Source: Candidatus Cloacimonadota bacterium (GTDB taxonomy: Bacteria; Cloacimonadota; Cloacimonadia; Cloacimonadales; Cloacimonadaceae). Taken from it: a stretch of 40,090 bases of DNA. The position numbers were made by a program, and so were the translations under genes. Shown one piece after another: positions 1-6,591 of the stretch; the stretch's first letter is position 1, and each line of letters opens with the position of its first letter. The stretch is from positions 1 to 40,090 of the forward strand of contig JAQWBI010000016.1 in NCBI GenBank assembly GCA_028706475.1. The letters run 5' to 3'. The notes under the pieces are model-generated. The model searched no databases and was not told where the DNA came from. It saw only the letters and a list, made by a program, of their open reading frames with translations.

Positions 1-60
1 GATATCGAAGAGATGGATAAATCCATATCTGCTCTAAAAGGGTATCGCAAAGCTGGATAA
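1..60 (+). CDS. 3' end of an unrecognised protein (partial at window edge)
   Basis: Frame 1 is open from the first base to a TAA at 58-60 and reads as 19 residues ending MDKSISALKGYRKAG, a hydrophilic tail that could be the C-terminus of a real protein. The family cannot be told from so little. The stop overlaps an ATG (TAATG at 58-62), which is the arrangement of coupled operon genes and supports a genuine gene end. The rest of the gene lies upstream of the window. Confidence 0.3.
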   Translation, partial: DIEEMDKSISALKGYRKAG

Positions 61-134
61 TGACATACGAACTATTTCTCGCTAGCGACACTCCATTTTC
101 CAAGCACTTAGGTGTAGGAAAGATTAGTCACTAA
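60..134 (+). pseudogene. Short coupled ORF, possibly the truncated start of a gene
   Basis: An ATG overlapping the preceding stop opens a 24-residue frame beginning MTYELFLASDTPFSKHLGVG and ending at TAA 132-134. It is too short to assign. A related stretch recurs downstream: bases 97-129 and 320-351 share CAAGCACTT and GGAAAGATTAGT, and the second copy reads in another frame as ALGLLGKISKLQSQYPE before a stop. That suggests remnants of duplicated or degraded coding sequence rather than an intact gene. It could also be chance. Confidence 0.15.
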
Positions 135-226
135 CTTGAATCGCTTAAATAGGAAACTGGCGTTGCTTTCTACCAGATTTGATTTTTGACTTGACTGATT
201 TGGGCTATTCTCAGTTAATTCATCTT

Positions 227-287
227 AACACCTCGTTTTTGCTAGTTGCGTAATAGCTAATGCAACAATAATATACGAGGTGTTTTT
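227..287 (+). terminator. Large hairpin with T-tail, possible terminator
   Basis: AACACCTCGT (227-236) and ACGAGGTGTT (275-284) form a perfect 10-bp stem, and the right arm runs into a T-tract (283-287). The 38-nt loop holds a second small inverted repeat, GTTGC 245-249 with GCAAC 262-266. A Rho-independent terminator for genes left of the window is the simplest reading. The loop is unusually long for a terminator, so a structured RNA or mobile-element remnant is possible. Confidence 0.4.
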
Positions 288-495
288 GTTAAGGACTATT
301 TTTAGCTATTTTACTGCCTCTCAAGCACTTGGACTACTGGGAAAGATTAGTAAACTCCAATCTCAATATCCAGAATAAATATTCTACGTTCAGAGTAATC
401 TCATGTCAAGCTTGGTGTGCAAATTTCCGTATTGCCACAACTACCGAAGGATCTTTTGAATCCTTCTTCTCTTTGCCTTTGTTCGATCCAGTGTT

Positions 496-561
496 GAAGC
501 AGATATCAAGCTGTTATCATCCTGTGCTCACCCGATGATAACCCGATAATATCAGGTTCAA
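496..561 (+). repeat. Dispersed palindromic repeat, copy A
   Basis: This is one of four copies of a 65-66 bp element that I aligned by eye in this window (others at 9600-9664, 19964-20029 and 30744-30808). It starts GAAGCAGATATCAAGCTGTT and keeps the core GTGCTCACCCGATGATAACC. The right end (ATATCAGGTT) has drifted from the ATATCTGCTT of copies B and C. The two halves are near-complementary, so transcripts could fold into a long hairpin. Confidence 0.75.
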
Positions 562-678
562 GTATAGATAACCAGAAGAGGAATGAAGCTCTTGAACCGT
601 TCTGCATAAGTATCTTCCAAATTTGAGTTTGGCAACCTAATAGCAAAACGACATTCATGCCTTGACGAGTCAGTGGAC

Positions 679-1566
679 TTATTTCAACAATAGATCCCAC
701 ACAATCAACGGGATACTGCCCGCATATTCATAAGGTGCCTTTATCTCCATCCCCATTGCCTCTATGATGATCTTGCCCCTCACGTTATATTTTACTTCAC
801 CCTTGAACACCCCTTTCAAAGCCCCAAATGCAGATTTGAGACTGGAAAGCTCAAAGACCATGCTACCTTCTTTATAAAAAACATGCTCATCATAGCTCAA
901 TTGGTTCTTCAGATTTCCGGTTCCCACCTTCTTTCCATCGATGAATATTTCCGCCGGAAAACCCTTCAGATTGAAGCTGAAGCCATAGGGATTGAGCAGA
1001 ATAAAATCAGCTTTCAGTATGGATTTGCCCAGTCCATAATCGTCCACATAAGTTCGAGTGAGCTTAAACATATCCTGACCGCTGGCTTTCAGGCTGGGAA
1101 TCACTTTCATCAAGTGCTCCTTCACCGGTAGGCTAAAAGATTCCTCAAAGTCAAATTCCTTTGAGATCCCCATAGCTCTACCCTCGCCATGAGCAGACAC
1201 AATGAAGAGCAGATCGTGATTGATGCTGCTTACCATAGCGATCATGGGACGTGTCTGAATGCGCAAGTCAAAATCCAGATTAATGCTCTTTTTAGCAGGT
1301 AGGTCCAGCTCTTTACCCAGGCTCGCCATGCCCACCCGTTCCCGGTTTTGATCCAACAGATTCAGTTTCAAGCGCTTTATGCGAATTGAATAAGAATTCG
1401 GATTCTTTACGATGAGAGACACACGTAAGTCACTGTGATCCACTGAGATGGACATCACTCTTAGATCCTGAATCTTTACAATCTCCGGAGTCTTGAAAAC
1501 AAAGCGGCAAGAGCTGAACAGCAAGCTCAGCAGAATCAAACCTAACGCCCTGTAGCACTTCATCAT
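679..1566 (-). CDS. LEA14-like (water-stress/WHy domain) lipoprotein
   Basis: This encodes a predicted lipoprotein of 295 residues. The N-terminus (MMKCYRALGLILLSLLFSSC) is a short charged region, a hydrophobic core and a lipobox-like FSSC, so the mature protein is probably anchored at an outer or inner membrane through Cys20. Two similar beta-rich segments follow: about 25-135, with KNPNSYSIRIKRLKLNLL, and about 165-290, with LNPYGFSFNLKGFPAEIFIDG. The NPN-x-Y-x-I pattern is typical of LEA14/WHy domains, which fold as immunoglobulin-like sandwiches. The start chosen is the ATG at 1566; it overlaps the asparagine synthase stop by one base (TAATG), so translation is probably coupled, and an ATG one codon later is equally possible. 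A longer reading frame upstream is only overlap with the neighbour. The biological role is unknown; a periplasmic envelope or stress function is an inference. Confidence 0.75.
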   Translation of the reverse strand: MMKCYRALGLILLSLLFSSCRFVFKTPEIVKIQDLRVMSISVDHSDLRVSLIVKNPNSYSIRIKRLKLNLLDQNRERVGMASLGKELDLPAKKSINLDFDLRIQTRPMIAMVSSINHDLLFIVSAHGEGRAMGISKEFDFEESFSLPVKEHLMKVIPSLKASGQDMFKLTRTYVDDYGLGKSILKADFILLNPYGFSFNLKGFPAEIFIDGKKVGTGNLKNQLSYDEHVFYKEGSMVFELSSLKSAFGALKGVFKGEVKYNVRGKIIIEAMGMEIKAPYEYAGSIPLIVWDLLLK

Positions 1567-3533
1567 TACTCTCCAAACACTCTGAACCACAATTCCAGGG
1601 AGATTATATTGAACAGCATTTCCGCATCGCGGGAATTTCCCTGAAGATACCCGCGCCAGCGATTGTGAATATCTGCCAGATTCCAGATGCCGCGACGCCG
1701 AAACTCCGGACTGTAGAGGATGTCTTCCACAAAGCCTTTCAGTGGTCCCCTGAACCAATTGTTGTAGAATGGGCTCCCAAAGATGCCTTTATCCTTCCGA
1801 GAAGAGATTTCTCTGGGGACGCACTCCTTTAGCGCCTTGCGATGCAGTATCTTTCGATATGGGGGTTGAATCTTGTAAGAAGCCGGCAAACTGAAGACAA
1901 ACTCCACCAGGTTGTGATCCAGGAAAGGCGTTCTGCTTTCCACACTGTGTCCCATACTCATACGGTCTTCGAAATGTAATAACGTTTGCAAGGAAGTTGT
2001 GTGCATCATATTGTACAAGAAATTTGCCAGGCGGGAGGCGGGAATATTGCCGATACGTCGCAGCATTTTCCCTCCGGCTTCGTACTTGGCTTCATCCACA
2101 AAGTCCCGATGGAACGGTTCAAACCGATAATAGCGGGATTCCAGGTCATAAAGAGTGGATTCCGGCATGAAAGTACTCATTAGGATCTTGCCGAAGTCTC
2201 CCATTGCCTTCATCGGATTTTTGCTGATAAAATGCCCGATTTCCCTGCCAAAGCTATGCAATCTAAACTGTCTCAGTTGATCTGCAAAATAGCGGTATGA
2301 GGCATGACGGTATCCCCCGGATATTTCGTCTGAACCTTGCCCCGACAGCAGCACTTTTATGCCTTCCTGATGGGTCTTTTGCATCAGAGCATACTGACTT
2401 ACAAAACCTGAGGAAACCGGCAGATCGTTCAGCCATATTGCATGGTTCCACCAGGCAATGGCATCATCAGAATGGGGCGATATATAATTGGTCTGCACTC
2501 CGGTATGGGCAGCGATAATTTCGATATATGACCGTTCATCAAAGAGAGGATCTTCATCGTAATATACAGAAAATGTGCGCAATTGGTAGGGCAACATGCG
2601 GGAGGCAGAACACACAATAGCGCTGGAATCCATCCCTCCGGATAGAGAAGCTCCCACCGGAACATCGCTGCGCAATTGAAGTTTCAGGCTACTCAAAAAA
2701 AGATCATGATACTGTTCCTTGGCTTCGTCGAATCTCAATCTGCTCCTCTCAAACTTGGCGATATCCAGATGGTAATACTCTTTGATCAGGATGTTTCCCT
2801 GCTCTACAATCAGATTATGCCCGGGTTTTAGCACATGAATATCGTGCCAATAGGTCTCGTCATCATACACTAGCAAAGAATTGACCTTCATGCTGCGCCA
2901 GATCATGGCATTGTTCAAGTCCCGTTTGATGGGGCTTTGTAGCAGTTGCTTCATCTCGGAGCCCCAATAGAGCATATCACCTACCCGGCTGTAATAGAAC
3001 GGTTTGATACCAAAACGGTCGCGGCTCATGAACAGCCGTTGACAACGAAGATCCCAGATGCTGAATGCCCACATTCCGATCAATCTGTGCACGCATTCAT
3101 CTCCCCAGGCATGATATGCTTTGATTATCACTTCGGTATCGCTATGGCTGAAGAAGTTGTATCCTTTGCTCTGCAATTCGGCCCTCAAGTGCATGTGATT
3201 GTAGATTTCTCCATTAAAGATGATAGCCAGATCCAATTCCTCGTCATACATAGGTTGATGTCCGCTTTCATGCAACTCAAGTGTGGGCAAGCGCCTGAAG
3301 CCAAAGCCCAATTGTGCAATGCTCTCCCCAGCGCATTCACTCATGTGTTCTTTCACTTCCGCGCTACTGTCTTTTCCACAATACGCCATTACGCGCTTGT
3401 GGGAGATATCAAACAAGAGATAACCTTCATCATCGGGGCCACGATGAACTATCTGCCCCGTCATGATTTTTAGAATATTGTAATCAATTGGCTGTTTGTT
3501 GCTTACGCTTACTATTCCTGCTATTCCGCACAT
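1566..3533 (-). CDS. asnB: Asparagine synthase (glutamine-hydrolysing)
   Basis: This ATP-dependent enzyme moves the amide of glutamine to aspartate, making asparagine and glutamate in the cytoplasm. The class II amidotransferase domain begins MCGIAGIV, and Cys2 becomes the N-terminal nucleophile, which fixes the start at 3533 rather than at the ATG three codons upstream. An AAGGAG about 10 nt before this ATG agrees. HRGPD (30-34) and NGEIYN (107-112) are glutaminase signatures, and SGGMDSS (298-304) is the pyrophosphate loop of the synthetase domain. At 655 residues it is about 100 longer than E. coli AsnB, partly from an insertion near residues 45-75. Such long forms are common in Bacteroidetes-like genomes, and some act in surface-sugar amidation, so a role on a glycan or peptide instead of free aspartate is not excluded. 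It is followed without a gap by the lipoprotein gene. Confidence 0.9.
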   Translation of the reverse strand: MCGIAGIVSVSNKQPIDYNILKIMTGQIVHRGPDDEGYLLFDISHKRVMAYCGKDSSAEVKEHMSECAGESIAQLGFGFRRLPTLELHESGHQPMYDEELDLAIIFNGEIYNHMHLRAELQSKGYNFFSHSDTEVIIKAYHAWGDECVHRLIGMWAFSIWDLRCQRLFMSRDRFGIKPFYYSRVGDMLYWGSEMKQLLQSPIKRDLNNAMIWRSMKVNSLLVYDDETYWHDIHVLKPGHNLIVEQGNILIKEYYHLDIAKFERSRLRFDEAKEQYHDLFLSSLKLQLRSDVPVGASLSGGMDSSAIVCSASRMLPYQLRTFSVYYDEDPLFDERSYIEIIAAHTGVQTNYISPHSDDAIAWWNHAIWLNDLPVSSGFVSQYALMQKTHQEGIKVLLSGQGSDEISGGYRHASYRYFADQLRQFRLHSFGREIGHFISKNPMKAMGDFGKILMSTFMPESTLYDLESRYYRFEPFHRDFVDEAKYEAGGKMLRRIGNIPASRLANFLYNMMHTTSLQTLLHFEDRMSMGHSVESRTPFLDHNLVEFVFSLPASYKIQPPYRKILHRKALKECVPREISSRKDKGIFGSPFYNNWFRGPLKGFVEDILYSPEFRRRGIWNLADIHNRWRGYLQGNSRDAEMLFNIISLELWFRVFGE

Positions 3534-3672
3534 TCTTGTCATACTCCTTGTTCATAAAGCCCAAAAGCTTGGGGATAGGGAAAAAGTCAATACAAATTGT
3601 GACTCCGATACCAATTCTGCAATGTACTATACATACATCACCGCGATGAAGATATCAAAGGATAAACCTCTC

Positions 3673-4314
3673 TTAGGAACTCCCCCAGGATTTCATCAAA
3701 CCCACTATCTGTGTCGGATTATCCACCAGATAGTCAGGATCCCTGCCCGCCAGCAAGTCCGTAGTATGAAAACCCCAGCTAACGGAGATAATACGCAGGC
3801 CACTTTTACGGGCAGCTACGATATCGCGGATCTCATCTCCCACATAGATCAGTTTGTTCTTACTCAAAGCGTGCTTCCTGATCTGTTTCTTGATGCTATT
3901 ATGCTTGTTCAAAATCCCGGATGTGCCCTCGACCCAATTGAAGTAGTTCAACTTGTGCTGCTCCAGGAAATGTCTCAGGTTTTCTGAGCTGTTGGAGCTC
4001 AATAGAGCCATCTCACAACCCATAGACCTCAGTTCTTCCAGCATTTCCCGAATGCCCTCATAAGGCTCCAATTCATGTACCAGATGCCGATACTCGACCA
4101 AGGCCATAGAAATCAGGCGGGGTATTTTGTAAATTGGGATTCTCAGATATCTGATCGCTTGGGGAATGGTCATGCTGCGTATCTTGGTAAAGTCTTCATC
4201 ATTCATCTGCTTCAGACCAAAGCGGGGAGCCACTATATGTGCTATCTTCAACAACAGATGGATGGAATCCGCAATCGTGCCGTCAAAATCGAAGAGCAGA
4301 AAAGGAGGCTTCAT
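3673..4314 (-). CDS. HAD-superfamily hydrolase, phosphoglycolate-phosphatase-like
   Basis: This is a 213-residue cytoplasmic phosphatase of the HAD superfamily. Motif I is DFDGT (9-13), with the nucleophilic Asp9 and general acid Asp11. Motif II is the serine in LLSSNSSE (about 108-115). The conserved lysine and motif IV fall in KNKLIYVGDEIRDI (about 155-170). The helical cap inserted after motif I resembles Gph/PgmB-type enzymes, but the substrate cannot be read from the sequence. Its ATG overlaps the rsmI stop (ATGA, 4 nt), so the two are co-translated. The downstream 139 nt to asnB show no strong terminator. Confidence 0.85.
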   Translation of the reverse strand: MKPPFLLFDFDGTIADSIHLLLKIAHIVAPRFGLKQMNDEDFTKIRSMTIPQAIRYLRIPIYKIPRLISMALVEYRHLVHELEPYEGIREMLEELRSMGCEMALLSSNSSENLRHFLEQHKLNYFNWVEGTSGILNKHNSIKKQIRKHALSKNKLIYVGDEIRDIVAARKSGLRIISVSWGFHTTDLLAGRDPDYLVDNPTQIVGLMKSWGSS

Positions 4315-5138
4315 TTGCGCTGCTCCAGGACATATTGATAAGCCCTTTTTTTGCTGATTCCAAATCGCTGCGCCAGTTCAGCGGCCAATTCCCGGCTCTT
4401 TTTGTCGCCTGATTCAGCGATCATTTGTGCTGCCAATGCATTGGGAAATTCTATCTCTACTTCATCCGGGCCGTCGATCACGATTACAAACTCGCCTTTT
4501 TCTGTGATTTCGTAATCGGCCAGGATTGTTTCTATAGTGCCGCGTATACACTCTTCGTGCAGCTTGGATATCTCCCGCGCAATCGTAATCCTGCGGGAAG
4601 GAAAATGGCGCGCCATATCTTCCAAACATGCCTTTAGGTGGTGTACGCTTTCATACACAATACTGGGGTAAGGGTAGGCAGCAATCTGCATCAATACAGC
4701 TTCGCGATCCTTGTTTTTTGCGGGTAAAAACCCGATGAATTGAAACGCGGATGTACTGAATCCGGAGATGCTCAACGCAGGCACAAAAGCAGTGGCTCCG
4801 GGCAGAGCCTGAACCGGTAAGTTCCTCTTAACCGCTTCTGCCACTAGCCTTTGAGCTGGGTCGGATATTGCCGGAGAGCCGGCGTCTGAGACTACTGCGA
4901 GATCTTCCCCCCGCTCCAAATGCTCAAATAACGCTTGTTCTCTTTTACGCTCGTTGAATTTATGAAAGCTGATAAGCTGGGGAACTGGTATTTCGTATTG
5001 AGACAGCAAAAAAGCCGTCTTGCGCGTGTCTTCACAGGCAATCAGGCTTACCTTCTTCAGGGTATCAAGCGCTCTTAGGGTGATATCTCCGAGGTTACCA
5101 ATCGGAACCGGTATTAGATATATCACCCCTATGCGCAT
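4311..5138 (-). CDS. rsmI: 16S rRNA (cytidine-1402-2'-O)-methyltransferase RsmI
   Basis: This S-adenosylmethionine-dependent enzyme 2'-O-methylates C1402 in the decoding centre of 16S rRNA. It has 275 residues, the usual size. Family hallmarks are clear: PVPIGNLGDITLRAL near the N-terminus, ACEDTRKT, VVSDAGSPAISDP, and PGATAFVPALSISGF, all typical of the tetrapyrrole-methylase fold. The start is uncertain by a few codons, because no good ribosome-binding site precedes the ATG at 5138 and a GTG at 5126 would also give a family-like N-terminus. It follows kbl by 11 nt and overlaps the HAD gene by 4 nt, so the three form an operon. Confidence 0.93.
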   Translation of the reverse strand: MRIGVIYLIPVPIGNLGDITLRALDTLKKVSLIACEDTRKTAFLLSQYEIPVPQLISFHKFNERKREQALFEHLERGEDLAVVSDAGSPAISDPAQRLVAEAVKRNLPVQALPGATAFVPALSISGFSTSAFQFIGFLPAKNKDREAVLMQIAAYPYPSIVYESVHHLKACLEDMARHFPSRRITIAREISKLHEECIRGTIETILADYEITEKGEFVIVIDGPDEVEIEFPNALAAQMIAESGDKKSRELAAELAQRFGISKKRAYQYVLEQRK

Positions 5139-5149
5139 ATACTAGTCTG

Positions 5150-6343
5150 TTACTTTATGAGTTCCAGTTCTTTACCGATCTTGATGAAAGCGGCAATGGT
5201 TTTATCCAGATCTTCGCGGCTATGAGCGGCGGAGAGTTGTACCCGGATACGGGCTTTACCTTTTGGTACTACAGGATATACGAAGCCAATCACATACACG
5301 CCTTCTTTCAACAGCATATCAGCCATCTTGATGGCCAACGGAGCGTCATATAGCATCACCGGTACGATAGCGGTATTACCGGGAACGATGTCAAAACCGG
5401 CTTCGATCATCTTGCTGCGGAAGTACTTGGCATTGTCCCAAACCTTGTCTCTCAGTTCGGTGGAAGTACTCAATATATCCAAAACTTTCAACGTGGCGCC
5501 TACAATAGCCGGAGCCAATGTATTTGAGAAAAGGTAGGGTCGGCTGCGCTGACGCAGCAGTTCGATGATTTCTTTACGGCCGCTGGTGCATCCGCCGTTT
5601 CCGCCACCCATGGCTTTACCAAAGGTTGTGGTAATGATATCCACTCTGTCTTGCACTCCAAACTGCTCTGGAGTACCGCGTCCGGTTTTACCGATGTAGC
5701 CGGTGGCATGGCTGTCATCAACCATCACGAGGGCGTCATATTTGTCTGCTAGATCGCATATTTCGTCCAGCTTAGCCATGTCCCCATCCATGGAGAATAC
5801 TCCGTCGGTGCAGATCAGGCGATACTTCATGTCCTGAGAATCTTTCAAAGCGTCTTCAAGCTCTTGCATATTGGAGTGTTTATAACGAAAGCGCTTGGCC
5901 TTACACAGGCGCACGCCATCGATAATAGAGGCATGATTCAGTTCGTCCGATATCAAAGCGCTGTCTTCGCCCAAAAGAGGCTCAAATACACCGCCGTTGG
6001 CATCAAAACACGCTGCATAGAGGATTGTGTCTTCTGTGCCTAAAAACTTTCTTACAGCATTTTCAAGATCTTTGTGAATCTGCTGAGTTCCGCAGATAAA
6101 GCGTACTGAAGCAAGACCATAGCCCCAAGTATTCATGATCTCCTGAGAGCCTTTGATTACTTCGGGATGGTTGCCCAATCCCAAATAGTTGTTTGCGCAA
6201 AAATTCAACGCACTTACGCCGCCTTTAACGCCAATCTTGGCATCTTGAGGAGTAGTAAGGATGCGTTCATGTTTGTAAAGTCCCTGTTCCTTGAGTTCTG
6301 CAAAAAGTGTTTGCAGGTCGGTTTTCATCTTGTTGTAAGCCAT
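5150..6343 (-). CDS. kbl: Glycine C-acetyltransferase (2-amino-3-ketobutyrate CoA ligase)
   Basis: This PLP enzyme cleaves 2-amino-3-ketobutyrate with CoA to glycine and acetyl-CoA, the second step of threonine catabolism through threonine dehydrogenase. It has 397 residues, within one of E. coli Kbl. It belongs to the alpha-oxoamine synthase family: [16 protein letters not shown] near the N-terminus, [10 protein letters not shown] with the cofactor-contacting Asp and His, and [14 protein letters not shown] with the Schiff-base lysine. An AAGGAAG at 6349-6355 lies five bases before the ATG and supports this start over a Met at codon 6. It heads the minus-strand operon with rsmI. The family overlaps with serine palmitoyltransferase and BioF, but the whole-length match favours Kbl. 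It suits an amino-acid-fermenting lifestyle. Confidence 0.92.
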   Translation of the reverse strand: MAYNKMKTDLQTLFAELKEQGLYKHERILTTPQDAKIGVKGGVSALNFCANNYLGLGNHPEVIKGSQEIMNTWGYGLASVRFICGTQQIHKDLENAVRKFLGTEDTILYAACFDANGGVFEPLLGEDSALISDELNHASIIDGVRLCKAKRFRYKHSNMQELEDALKDSQDMKYRLICTDGVFSMDGDMAKLDEICDLADKYDALVMVDDSHATGYIGKTGRGTPEQFGVQDRVDIITTTFGKAMGGGNGGCTSGRKEIIELLRQRSRPYLFSNTLAPAIVGATLKVLDILSTSTELRDKVWDNAKYFRSKMIEAGFDIVPGNTAIVPVMLYDAPLAIKMADMLLKEGVYVIGFVYPVVPKGKARIRVQLSAAHSREDLDKTIAAFIKIGKELELIK

Positions 6344-6591
6344 TGGTTCTTCCTTGTATAATGGATTGTTTATTTAGGGGGCATGTTTTCATCAAGCTGA
6401 AATAAGTCAATAGAAATGTGCTTTTTCGCCAAGACAATGACTGAGATACAAAACCCCTTATTCCATGCATTCTCAACACCCAATGGTGTATTTCGTTTGC
6501 TACTAAACACTATTCGGGATAATAATATAACTACAAGCTGGAATGGAACTTGCTTTATCTTCTATTATCAACTTTGTTTCTGGGAGGTCCG

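Larger units (their letters stand above)
1..678. other. Left-end region without an intact gene
   Basis: After the short ORFs at the edge, no reading frame here has a recognisable protein sequence. It holds a long inverted repeat (227-284), two diverged direct repeats (about 97-129 and 320-351), and a copy of the dispersed palindromic repeat (496-561). On the minus strand around 560-640 one frame reads VAKLKFGRYLCRTVQELHSS, which faintly recalls the FGKYKGKT-type motif of small DUF3820/exonuclease-like proteins. It is interrupted by stops and may be a decayed fragment. Confidence 0.4.

Noticed and set aside
329-538. 69-residue plus-strand frame in the left-end region
   Set aside because: No ribosome-binding site or recognisable composition, and it runs into repeat A.
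506-700. 64-residue minus-strand frame overlapping palindromic repeat A and the lipoprotein 3' end
   Set aside because: It overlaps a real gene end and a repeat, has no ribosome-binding site and no family features.
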